DNA of 64,000 bases from Acidobacteriota bacterium. GTDB taxonomy: Bacteria; Acidobacteriota; Thermoanaerobaculia; Multivoradales; SZUA-115. The notes beneath the pieces were generated by a model. That model did not search any database, was not told the DNA's origin, and was given only the letters and a program-made list of their open reading frames with translations. Made by a program: the position numbers and the translations under genes. This document shows positions 55,085 to 62,909 of the stretch, piece after piece (the stretch's first letter is position 1; each line of letters opens with the position of its first letter). The stretch is from contig JAJRVQ010000124.1 in NCBI GenBank assembly GCA_024277255.1, forward strand, positions 1-64,000, written 5' to 3'.

Positions 55085-55842
55085 TGATGCGACTACTTCC
55101 TGACGATTTCGATGAGCTTGTGAGGCAGGCGGTACAGCTCTTTTGGAGGTCGAGAATCGACGGTTCTAAGACACAGGGTGGCACGCGTGGGCAGGTGATT
55201 TCGGGCAAGAATATGGACGGTTTTCTCGAGATCGTTCGTTCCGTAGCTCGCCACTGCGGTATTCCCGAGGCTGCTGTGTTTACGACCGGACGAGCCAAGC
55301 TCACACTGCCCGGCTACTATCGTCCTATCAAGAATTGGGACGTGGTGATTGTCTATCGACACCGCCTCATCTCTGTACTGGAGTTCAAATCACAGGTGGG
55401 TTCATTCGGTAACAACTTCAACAACCGCTCAGAGGAGGTCATCGGCAATGCGGCCGATTTGTGGGTAGCGGCGCAGAAGGGGACATACCTCCCGACGCGG
55501 CACAAGGATCATCGGGATGGTGAAGCGACAGACCCGAGGTCCCCTTTCCTTGGTTACTTAATGCTCCTCCAAGACTGCGAGAAATCCACCCGGCCGGTGC
55601 ATGTGGACTCGCTCCACTTTCATCTGTTTCCAGAATTCCGAGGGGCTTCGTATGCGCAGCGATATAAGATCCTCTGCGAGCGACTGATGGAACAAAACCT
55701 ATACGGGGCTGCTTCACTCATGGTGTCGCCAGAGACCGACGGCACCGCCCCGGTTTCATGGAGGTCAATGTCGGAAGCTACGGACGTTCGCAACTTGTTT
55801 ACGCAGCTTGCGGCCTGTCTTCATGCTGCTGCCCAGTCGTAG
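55081..55842 (+). CDS. XhoI/PaeR7I-family type II restriction endonuclease
   Basis: 253 residues. GGTRGQVISGKNMDGF and LEFKSQVGSFGNNFNNRSEE (20 residues) are close to conserved blocks of PaeR7I, which cuts CTCGAG. The PD-(D/E)xK core is visible as Asp87 in KNWDVVIVY followed by Glu101-x-Lys103 in VLEFKSQ. Target specificity CTCGAG is an inference from family. The gene is coupled to the methylase by an ATGA overlap. Like its partner it has lower GC than its neighbours. Confidence 0.87.
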   Translation: MMMRLLPDDFDELVRQAVQLFWRSRIDGSKTQGGTRGQVISGKNMDGFLEIVRSVARHCGIPEAAVFTTGRAKLTLPGYYRPIKNWDVVIVYRHRLISVLEFKSQVGSFGNNFNNRSEEVIGNAADLWVAAQKGTYLPTRHKDHRDGEATDPRSPFLGYLMLLQDCEKSTRPVHVDSLHFHLFPEFRGASYAQRYKILCERLMEQNLYGAASLMVSPETDGTAPVSWRSMSEATDVRNLFTQLAACLHAAAQS

Positions 55843-55866
55843 CTATTGACGGACTGTTCTCCTCCC

Positions 55867-56733
55867 ATGGCTCGATCTACCGGCGGCCGTCTCGATCTCT
55901 TGCGGCAGGGTGGCCCGCCAGGGGCGGAGGATCGGCCGGCGCCGGGGGATCCGGATCGGGCCGTGGATGGTTTCGCTCCCAGTCGGCATAGCCGGCTGGA
56001 GGTGGCGCCGCCCGAGCAAGAGCCTTGCGACGCGGCGAGGGCGGAGGCTTACTGTGCTGAGCTGGCGCGCGGTGTCTTGGGCGACTTTGCTGTCGGTCTG
56101 CCTCTGCTGGGATCGGCGGGGCGTCGCCGGGCGCAGGTGTTGGCGGCGTGGAGCTTCACTCTCTTTGATCTCGCCGGTCAACCGGGCTTTGAGGGTGGCA
56201 AGCTGGCGGCGATCAACCGGTGGGAGTTTGACCTGGAATCCGCCTTGGACGGCGGGTCGCAGACCCAGCCGATCTTCGCTGCGCTCAGCCACGAGCATCG
56301 GCGCGATCCGTGGCCGGTTGCGGCCTTCGATGCGCTGATCGATCTGGCGCGCCGGCAGGCGAGCACTTCCTTGCCTACCGGAGGCCCTCGCCGCGAGGCG
56401 CAGCACCGGGCTCTCGCCGCTGCCTTGGCTCACGCCTACTTTGGCGAGGCTGCGCCGGACGAAACCGTCTCTCTGCTGACGGCGGTCTTGGCGGCGGGTG
56501 ATGGCCGGGCGCGCTCCGGCCTGCCGCAAGCGGAGCAACTCGCGCTACTGCGCGGGCTGCGACCGCAGAGCCACGGGTCGCGCCCCCATCGCCGCGCTTT
56601 CAGCTTTCTGCGTGGCGCCGGCCTCGTACTGTTGAATCGACAGGACGCCCGTCCGAACTCGGGCCATCGCCGCGCCCTGCACCTTAGTTTCGGTACTCGG
56701 CTACGGCTCCTGCTGCGAGCCCTCTTCGCGTAG
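55867..56733 (+). CDS. Degenerate squalene/phytoene synthase-like protein
   Basis: 288 residues, weakly recognisable. The N terminus is a Pro/Gly/Arg-rich extension. RRRAQVLAAWSFTLFDLAGQ, then GKLAAINRWEFDLESALDGG and PIFAALSHEHRRDPWPVAAF, resemble the first half of head-to-head prenyl synthases, but the first aspartate-rich DxxxD motif is replaced by FDLAGQPG. No second aspartate motif is visible, and the protein ends early in a basic segment. It may be an inactive relative or a decaying gene. It overlaps the DtxR-type gene by 33 bases in convergent orientation. Family assignment is tentative. Confidence 0.45.
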   Translation: MARSTGGRLDLLRQGGPPGAEDRPAPGDPDRAVDGFAPSRHSRLEVAPPEQEPCDAARAEAYCAELARGVLGDFAVGLPLLGSAGRRRAQVLAAWSFTLFDLAGQPGFEGGKLAAINRWEFDLESALDGGSQTQPIFAALSHEHRRDPWPVAAFDALIDLARRQASTSLPTGGPRREAQHRALAAALAHAYFGEAAPDETVSLLTAVLAAGDGRARSGLPQAEQLALLRGLRPQSHGSRPHRRAFSFLRGAGLVLLNRQDARPNSGHRRALHLSFGTRLRLLLRALFA

Positions 56734-57393
56734 CGCCGCCACCATGATCTTGGCGGCGGCGGCGAAGCTGAGGCTCACCTGGCCGCCCCGTTCTTCCACC
56801 TCGATGGTGACGGTCTCGGCGGCCGGTTCTCGACCGCGGACGACAACGGTGCTACCCGGCGTCAGTCCCTGGCTGTCGAGGAAGCGGAGGAAGGCCGCGT
56901 CCTGATCCGCCACCCGTTCGATCTGCATCGACGCGTCGAGGGCGCAGGCGAGCAGGGTCGGTAGTTGCTTGTCGGCAACCACCCCGCTGGCGTCGGGGAT
57001 CGGGTCGCCATGCGGATCCACCGCGGGGAAGCCGAGCATCTCGTCCATGCGGACGAGTAGCCGATCCGAGATCACGTGCTCCAGCTGCTCGGCTTCGCCA
57101 TGGACCTCGCTCCAATCCATCCCCATCACCTTGACCAGGAAGAGCTCCACAAGCCGGTGGCGGCGCAACACATGGAGCGCCAGCTGCCGGCCCGAGTCGG
57201 TGAGCCGAGCGCCGCTGTAGGGCTGGTGTTCCACCAAGCCGCTGTCGGCCAGCGTCTTTACCATCGCCGTGGCGGTGCCCGGTGCGACCTTCAACTCAGC
57301 CGCGATCTGGCCGGTGGGAACCAACTTGCCGGCAGCGCGCTGCTGCGCCAGCAGGATCTGCTTGAGGTAGTCCTCGACGGTGCTCGTCGGCAT
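56701..57393 (-). CDS. DtxR/MntR-family metal-dependent transcriptional regulator
   Basis: 230 residues. N-terminal winged helix (TVEDYLKQILLAQQ, GQIAAELKVAPGTATAMVKTL), dimerisation and metal-binding domain with HRLVELFLVKVMGMDW and HGEAEQLEHVISDRLL, then a C-terminal FeoA/SH3-like domain (SQGLTPGSTVVVRGREPA). The metal-site ligands expected in this family (His, Glu, Cys/Met region) are partly visible in the second block. It would repress iron or manganese uptake genes when metal is abundant. AGGTGG lies 5 bases before ATG 57393. Confidence 0.88.
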   Translation of the reverse strand: MPTSTVEDYLKQILLAQQRAAGKLVPTGQIAAELKVAPGTATAMVKTLADSGLVEHQPYSGARLTDSGRQLALHVLRRHRLVELFLVKVMGMDWSEVHGEAEQLEHVISDRLLVRMDEMLGFPAVDPHGDPIPDASGVVADKQLPTLLACALDASMQIERVADQDAAFLRFLDSQGLTPGSTVVVRGREPAAETVTIEVEERGGQVSLSFAAAAKIMVAALREEGSQQEP

Positions 57394-57496
57394 GAAATCC
57401 ACCTGTCGGTCTGTGGCCTGTCGATCGCAGGCATGGAGGTCGCTACCAGGGAGCAACCGAGCCGGCGGCGGACGAAATCGGGCCGCCGGCTTGCAT

Positions 57497-58051
57497 CTAC
57501 TTGCCAGTGCCGATGGGGGCGAGGATCATGACCATCTGGCGACCCTCCATCCGCGAGCGGTGCTCGACGACCGCGATGTCCTTGGTCTGCTCGGTGACCT
57601 TGTCGAGGATGTCTCGGCCCAACTCGGGGCGGCGCAACTGGCGGTAACGGAAGAAGACCGTCACCTTGACCTTGTTGCCCTTGCCGAGAAAGCGGCGAGC
57701 GCGGTTGGTCTTGATGTCGAAATCATGAGAGTCGATCGTCGGACGGTACTTGACCTCTTTGACCTCGATGGTGGTGGTCTTGCGCTTCGACTCGCGCTCC
57801 TTCTTCTGCTTCTCGTAGCGAGCCTTACCCCAGTCCAGGATGCGGACTACGGGCGGATCTGAGTTGGCACCGACCTCGACCAAGTCGAGACCGCTGTCTT
57901 TGGCCTTGCGCTTCGCCTCTTCCAGCGGAACGATTCCGGCCTGGCTACCGTCCGCTTCGATCAAGCGGACCGGGCTTTTGCGAATGCGATCGTTGATTCG
58001 CGGCTCATCAGACCTGTTGGGCATTCGCATGTAACGGCTGTACCTGCGGAT
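57497..58051 (-). CDS. infC: Translation initiation factor IF-3 with a probable AUC start
   Basis: IF-3 binds the 30S subunit and checks the start codon. 184 residues when started at the ATC at 58051. NDRIRKSPVRLIEADGSQ is the N-domain, GLDLVEVGANSDPPVVRILD the linker, and KYRPTIDSHDFDIKTNRARR with RRPELGRDIL the C-domain. ATG 58030 has no usable Shine-Dalgarno, whereas ATC 58051 lies 8 bases after GGAGG (58064 to 58060) and the frame closes upstream at a TAG. An AUC start is a known feature of infC in some bacteria and would allow IF3 self-control. The usual partners rpmI and rplT are not next to it; a DtxR-type gene lies downstream. Confidence 0.92.
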   Translation of the reverse strand: MRRYSRYMRMPNRSDEPRINDRIRKSPVRLIEADGSQAGIVPLEEAKRKAKDSGLDLVEVGANSDPPVVRILDWGKARYEKQKKERESKRKTTTIEVKEVKYRPTIDSHDFDIKTNRARRFLGKGNKVKVTVFFRYRQLRRPELGRDILDKVTEQTKDIAVVEHRSRMEGRQMVMILAPIGTGK

Positions 58052-58064
58052 AGTGATGTCCTCC
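58049..58064 (-). promoter_or_regulatory. infC ribosome-binding site and AUC start codon
   Basis: On the reverse strand GGAGG (58064 to 58060) is followed by 8 bases and then ATC (58051 to 58049). The spacing is optimal for a start here and far too long for ATG 58030. An earlier in-frame ATC (58057 to 58055) is only 2 bases from GGAGG and unlikely. Confidence 0.7.
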
Positions 58065-58222
58065 TTTCGGCCCTTCTAGCGCGGACCGGCGGTTGATTTG
58101 TTAGCGAACAGTGATGGTCACTGCGGGCATTGTACTGGTTTTCCTGCTGCTTGGGGCTCTGGTCTTCTAGAGGACGAATCGCCGCCGGCGCTCGCCTCCA
58201 GGGGCGTACCGGCTTGCGTCCG

Positions 58223-58939
58223 TCACCAGCTTTCGCCCGGAGCCAGGGTCACCACCTCGCAGGTCACGTGCAACTCGTCGAGCGCGGCGCGCAGCCCCTC
58301 GGGCTTACCGGTCAGCGCGGGAAAAGTCCCCCAGTGAATGGGGATGACCTGCTCGACGGCGAGAAAGCGGGCGGCGTAGGCCGCCTGGCGCGGGTCCATG
58401 GTGAACAGATCGCCGATGGGCAGGAAGGCGAGAGTGGGCTGCCACAGTTCAGCGATCAGCTTCATGTCCGAGAACAGCGCCGTGTCGCCCGCGTGGTAGA
58501 AGGTGTAGCCGTTGGCCAGTTGCACCACGTAGCCCCCCGGGTCCCCACCGTAGAAAAACCGGTCGCCGTCTTGAATACTCGACGAGTGGAGCGCGGGCAC
58601 CATGGTCACCCGGGCGCCGCAGACCTCTTGCGCGCCGCCGGTGTTCATCGGTGAGCAGCCTCGCACCCCGTGGTCGCCCAGCCACTGGCAGATCTCGAAG
58701 TTGGCGACGACGATCTTCGGGTTGTGACGTTGGCAGATCTCGACCGCGTCCCCCATGTGATCGGCATGACCATGGGTGATCAAGACCGCGTCGAGCCGTT
58801 CGAAGGTGCGCACCACCTGCGGGCAGACCGGGTTCGAGCTACACCACGGATCGATCAGAATCACCTGCCCGTCGGGCAGATCGCAGCGCACCGTGGAGTG
58901 GCCGAGATAGGTAAAGGTGGGACGTTGTTGTTGGTTCAT
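58223..58939 (-). CDS. Metallo-beta-lactamase-fold hydrolase, UPF0173 type
   Basis: 238 residues. ITHGHADHMGDAVEI is the metal-binding HxHxDH motif, with TFYHAGDTALFSDMK and PIHWGTFPALTG as further ligand blocks; the early YLGHSTVRCDL is also conserved in UPF0173/YtkL-like enzymes. The substrate is unknown. AAAGGAG lies 6 bases before the ATG at 58939. It is probably expressed alone on the reverse strand. Confidence 0.9.
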   Translation of the reverse strand: MNQQQRPTFTYLGHSTVRCDLPDGQVILIDPWCSSNPVCPQVVRTFERLDAVLITHGHADHMGDAVEICQRHNPKIVVANFEICQWLGDHGVRGCSPMNTGGAQEVCGARVTMVPALHSSSIQDGDRFFYGGDPGGYVVQLANGYTFYHAGDTALFSDMKLIAELWQPTLAFLPIGDLFTMDPRQAAYAARFLAVEQVIPIHWGTFPALTGKPEGLRAALDELHVTCEVVTLAPGESW

Positions 58940-59010
58940 GGCGACTCCTTTCGACCCGACTGTACAACCTAATCGAGACCTGCGGGTGAGTGGCGCGCAG
59001 GCGAGTGATT

Positions 59011-62000
59011 CTACGGTGAGCCGGTCGGATCGCGCGTCAGCCAGAGGTGGCGGTAGGCGTCCAGTTCGGAGGCTTGTGGGGAGTTCTCGCGAGTCGCACT
59101 TTTACCGAAAACCGGGGCGCAGCCGCCGATCGCAGCCAAGGGCAACGGCTCCACCTGCGCCGCCTGCCAGGTGTTGCGATCGGCGTCCTTGTCCCAACCG
59201 AAACTCTCCAGGAAGACGGTGCGCAGCCACCCCGGCGGCGGCGGCCGAAGCCTGGAGCCATCGAACTCGAGGCTCAGCTCATCCCCGGAGGCGAGGATGA
59301 CATTGCGGTCGTCCGCCTCCAGGAGCAGCTCGCGTACATCGCCGTAGCGGGTGTAGCGGCCCGGGAAGGGGAGCCACGGAGCGCTCTCGGTGCGCACTGC
59401 ATAGTTGAAACCATGCGGGGCGTTGGGAGCGTTGCGGGTGAGCGCCGAGTAGCCACCGAAGTGCAGGTCGGCCAGCGACGGGAGCAGCTTGGCTACCACC
59501 ATTGGGGCCTGATCGACGGTCTCGGTCGAGAAGGCGATGCGGTCCCAGTGCAGCCACAGGGAGGTCACCATCCGCAACCGGTGGCTGCCGGCGGGAAGCG
59601 GCGGCGTATCGACGACCATGGTCTTGGTCTTGCCCGCCGGATGGCCCATCTCCGCCATCAGCGTCTGCCATCCCTGCGCCGTCTCGACCTCCAGCCGTGG
59701 TGCCAGGTAGGGCAGGTCGGAGCGTTGCGCCACCGCCAGATTGAGGCTGGCGTCGGCGGGGAAGATCCAGCCATCGAGCAGCAGCCGTACCGGTCGCGCG
59801 GAGTCGCTGGTGAAGGCGCTGCCGAGGTCGAAGGTAAAGCTCCATGGCGCAGCAGCTACACCCTGGTAGCGGCTCGCGGTGTAGCCGTCGGCGTAGACCC
59901 CGTCGCGGCGGGCGACCTGGGCGGTGACCTCCTGGCCGGTGCCGTCCCAGGCGGCGACCACCGGCTGGACGTGGCGGCTGGCGAGCACCCGCTCGGGGGC
60001 GAGGTTTGCGGGATCGGAAAGCGCGCCGGGGACCACTTTCAGATTGCTCGCCACTTCGAGTTCGGCCGGGTAGTCCACCACCCAGAGCCGCGTCTGGTCG
60101 AAGAAGGCGGCCTCCCACAGCTCTTCGGTCACCCGCAGGCGGTAGACCCCCTCCTCGGCGCGGGCCGCGGGGGCGTGCACCAGCTCACGCGGATCGGCCG
60201 CCGCCCAGACTCCCGGCGCCACCGGCAGGCCGAGCGGCGCATTCCACAGCAGGTCAGTGACGAAGGCCATCTGTTGGCCGTTCCAGGCGTAGAGGAAGGG
60301 GCAGCTGCCCTTGAGCACCTGCTCTTCGACGATCGTCTGGTGGCTCTTGGGTTGCAGCCGCTGCTGCGGCACCCCGTTGGTCCACACTACGCGCAACGAA
60401 TCGGCGGTGGAGCGGGAGCCGAGACCAAAGTGAACCCCATCGCCCCTCGCCTCGCGGAATTGGTAGGCGGAACCGGCCCGCACCTCCACCACCGAACCGA
60501 CCCCGAAGAGGTTGTTCTTGCTGTTGCCCTTGGCCAGCCCGCGCAGGTGCACTTCCAACCAGCCGTTCTTGTTGCCGCCCTGGTTGGTGAATTGGAAGAG
60601 GCCGCCCGGTCCGCCGGCGACGAGGTCGAGGTCGCCGTCGCCGTCGAGGTCGGCGGCGGCCAGCGAGGTCAGCGCCGCGCCGGTGATTCCCGTCACCTTG
60701 AGCGTGCGGTCGAAACGGCCGCCGGAGCCTTGCGCCAGCAGGTGCAGCCCGTCGCTGCCGGCAGCGGCGAGGTCGAGCCGGCCGTCGTTGTCGGCGTCGA
60801 AGGCGACCACGGCGGCGAGCTTGGAACCCGTAGCTAGATAGAGATCGCCGGCCTTGTGCTCGAAGTGGCCGCGACGGTTGCACCAGACTTTCAGCTGCGC
60901 CGCGCCGGTGATCAGCTCGGGCCAGCCGTCGTTGTCGAGGTCGGCGCTGGCGACCGCCTGGGTGGCCCCGGCCTCTTTCAGCCCGATCTCGGTGGTGCGG
61001 TCGGCGAAGCGGCCCTGGCGCAAGTTGTCGAGGAAGGTCAGACCCTTCGAGTGGGCCAGCAGTAGATCGAGGTCGCCGTCGCGGTCGAGGTCCGAGGCGA
61101 GGATCGCGTGAACGGTACCGAGGTCGAGCCGCGGGAAGACCTTCTCGCCGACCGCTTCGAGGCTGCCGTCGAGAGCGTTGCGGTAGAGCTCGACGAAACC
61201 CTTGCCGCCCCGCTGGCCGGCCACCACCAGGTCGAGATCGCCTTCGACGTCGAAGTCGAAGACCGTGGCGGCGGCGCCACCGCGCAGACCCTCGACGCCG
61301 AGGGCTTGACTGAGTGCGAGGGGAGCCGATTCGGCATCGGCGCCGATCGATCCGGCCCAACCGGCGAGGCCCTTGTCGGTGTCTCGAAAGGTGAGCAGGT
61401 CGAGAGCGCCGTCGTTGTCGAGATCGACCGCGAGCAGTCGCCCTGGGTCGCCGCCGGCCTCGCTGAGCCGGTGCGGCTTGCCGGGGCCGGCGCTCGCCAG
61501 ACGGATCTCCAGCGTGGCCGCGGAGCGAACGATGTCGGGCCGCTGGTCGCCGTCGAAGTCGCCGATCGCCAGACCGCCCGCGACCGTCGGACTCTCGCTC
61601 AGCAGGCTGGCGGTGAAGGTCACCGGCAGCGGCTCGCCGAAGTGGGTCGGCGGCGGCTCGCCGGCGAAGCGCAGGCGGGGATTGCCGAGGATTCCGGCGG
61701 TCAGCTCGCGCTGGCTCTGCTGGTACATCGGCGTCACTTTGAGCACATTCTCCAGCCGCAGTGCCGGCACCCGCGCCTTGCTCACATCCTCGCCTTCGAG
61801 AGCGGTGAGCAGCTGGTCGATTGCCCTGCCGGAGATCGGCGGGGCTTGCCAGAGCAGCTCGCGGACGCGCAGGTAGGCCTGGGTGGCGGCGGCGCGGTCT
61901 CCACGGCCGACTGCCGCCTGGCCGAGGCGCAACATCACCACCAGGTTGTCGGGGCGCAAGCGACCGAGCTGCACCAGCGCCTGGCTGGCTGCCCTGGCGG

Positions 62001-62433
62001 CCTCGTCGCCCCCCATCGTCGAAGCGTGCGCGTGGAGGGCGTTGACCACCTCCAGATTCTCCGGCGCGGCGGCGGCGGCCCGCTTGAACCAGGTGAGAGC
62101 TTCCTCGGGCTGGCCGGCCCACTTGAGGATCTCGCCCTTGAGCGCTAGCAACTCGCCGTCTTTGGGCGCCAAGGCGAGCGCCTTGTCGATGGCGATCCGT
62201 GCCTCTTCGCTCTTCTGCTGGCGCAGCGTCGCGATGGCGAGGTTGGCCAACGCTAGCGGCTCGCCCGGGGTCAAGCGAGCCAACAGGCGAAAGATCTCCT
62301 CGGCTTCGCCCGGCCGTTCGTTCTCGAGCTGCGCGATACCCCGGTTGCGCAGCTCAAACGCCCGGTCCGAAAGCGCGGCGCCGGCCACCACCAGTGCGAT
62401 GAGCAGAAGGAAGGGGAGAGCACGTCTACGCAT
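59011..62433 (-). CDS. Large exported TPR / FG-GAP / ASPIC-UnbV protein
   Basis: About 1140 residues. A signal sequence or anchor (ALPFLLLIALVVAGAAL) is followed by TPR repeats to about 220 and seven or more FG-GAP/VCBS repeats with loops such as DFDGDQRPDIV, DLDNDGALDLL and DLDGDGDLDLV to about 640. An ASPIC/UnbV-type segment (NNLFGVGSVVEVRAGSAYQF, VHFGLGSRSTADSLRVVW) follows, then about 450 residues of unclear beta-rich sequence. This is the CRTAC1-like architecture common in Acidobacteriota. I chose ATG 62433, because TACAAT (62447 to 62442) lies 8 bases before it; a GTG at 62439 would fall within 2 bases of the box. Confidence 0.82.
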   Translation of the reverse strand: MRRRALPFLLLIALVVAGAALSDRAFELRNRGIAQLENERPGEAEEIFRLLARLTPGEPLALANLAIATLRQQKSEEARIAIDKALALAPKDGELLALKGEILKWAGQPEEALTWFKRAAAAAPENLEVVNALHAHASTMGGDEAARAASQALVQLGRLRPDNLVVMLRLGQAAVGRGDRAAATQAYLRVRELLWQAPPISGRAIDQLLTALEGEDVSKARVPALRLENVLKVTPMYQQSQRELTAGILGNPRLRFAGEPPPTHFGEPLPVTFTASLLSESPTVAGGLAIGDFDGDQRPDIVRSAATLEIRLASAGPGKPHRLSEAGGDPGRLLAVDLDNDGALDLLTFRDTDKGLAGWAGSIGADAESAPLALSQALGVEGLRGGAAATVFDFDVEGDLDLVVAGQRGGKGFVELYRNALDGSLEAVGEKVFPRLDLGTVHAILASDLDRDGDLDLLLAHSKGLTFLDNLRQGRFADRTTEIGLKEAGATQAVASADLDNDGWPELITGAAQLKVWCNRRGHFEHKAGDLYLATGSKLAAVVAFDADNDGRLDLAAAGSDGLHLLAQGSGGRFDRTLKVTGITGAALTSLAAADLDGDGDLDLVAGGPGGLFQFTNQGGNKNGWLEVHLRGLAKGNSKNNLFGVGSVVEVRAGSAYQFREARGDGVHFGLGSRSTADSLRVVWTNGVPQQRLQPKSHQTIVEEQVLKGSCPFLYAWNGQQMAFVTDLLWNAPLGLPVAPGVWAAADPRELVHAPAARAEEGVYRLRVTEELWEAAFFDQTRLWVVDYPAELEVASNLKVVPGALSDPANLAPERVLASRHVQPVVAAWDGTGQEVTAQVARRDGVYADGYTASRYQGVAAAPWSFTFDLGSAFTSDSARPVRLLLDGWIFPADASLNLAVAQRSDLPYLAPRLEVETAQGWQTLMAEMGHPAGKTKTMVVDTPPLPAGSHRLRMVTSLWLHWDRIAFSTETVDQAPMVVAKLLPSLADLHFGGYSALTRNAPNAPHGFNYAVRTESAPWLPFPGRYTRYGDVRELLLEADDRNVILASGDELSLEFDGSRLRPPPPGWLRTVFLESFGWDKDADRNTWQAAQVEPLPLAAIGGCAPVFGKSATRENSPQASELDAYRHLWLTRDPTGSP

Positions 62434-62441
62434 AGCCACGG

Positions 62442-62447
62442 ATTGTA
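62442..62447 (-). promoter_or_regulatory. -10-like box for leaderless transcript of the TPR/FG-GAP gene
   Basis: On the reverse strand TACAAT (62447 to 62442) is followed by 8 bases and then the ATG at 62433. No Shine-Dalgarno is available. Confidence 0.45.
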
Positions 62448-62484
62448 CCCAGGTGCGCCGTCCCAGGCGGCGGGATCGCCTCTA

Positions 62485-62733
62485 TTATTTCGTCACCACC
62501 CGGTAGATCAACAGCAAGAGTACCGAACCGGCCACCGCGATCAGCAAACTCGGCAGATTGAAGCCGTGAATGCCGCCAAAACCCATGAGCGTGGCCAAGA
62601 ACCCGCCCAGCATCGCACCGCAGACACCGAGGATGAGCGTCATCACCAGCCCCCCTTTGTCCTTGCCCGGCATCAACACCTTGGCCAAGAACCCGGCCAG
62701 CAAACCGAAAATGACCCAAGCGAAACAACCCAT
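62485..62733 (-). CDS. GlsB/YeaQ/YmgE-family membrane protein
   Basis: 82 residues with three hydrophobic segments: WVIFGLLAGFLAKVLMP, LVMTLILGVCGAMLGGFLA and LLIAVAGSVLLLLIYRVV. GLLAGFLAKVLMPGKDKGG and the glycine-rich middle helix are characteristic of the transglycosylase-associated (GlsB/YeaQ) family. Function is poorly known; members respond to stress. GGAGGAG lies 7 bases before the ATG at 62733. Confidence 0.88.
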   Translation of the reverse strand: MGCFAWVIFGLLAGFLAKVLMPGKDKGGLVMTLILGVCGAMLGGFLATLMGFGGIHGFNLPSLLIAVAGSVLLLLIYRVVTK

Positions 62734-62862
62734 AGTTCAACTCCTCCGAAGTGGTGTTGGAAGCGCCCAGCAATGGCTGGAAGCCGTGAGGAGAGTGTAG
62801 CAGTGGTGGCGGACTCTGCGCCCGCTGCACGAGGCAGCGATTCGGCAGCGAAGAGCTGTCAT

Positions 62863-62883
62863 GACGCATGTATTGACAGCGTC
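62863..62883 (+). promoter_or_regulatory. Consensus -35 flanked by an inverted repeat, upstream of the RHH gene
   Basis: TTGACA (62873-62878) is a perfect -35 box and lies between GACGC (62863-62867) and GCGTC (62879-62883). A weak -10, CATCGT (62897-62902), is 18 bases downstream and places transcription start near ATG 62910, so this mRNA may be leaderless as well. The inverted repeat is a candidate autorepression site for the RHH protein. Confidence 0.4.
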
Positions 62884-62909
62884 TGTCGTCTTCTGCCATC
62901 GTGCTGAAG

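Noticed and set aside
59047-60837. Long open frame on the forward strand, antisense to the TPR/FG-GAP gene
   Set aside because: Its translation is rich in Gly, Arg, Val, His and Gln and has no domain; it is a shadow of GC-rich codon bias in the opposite gene.
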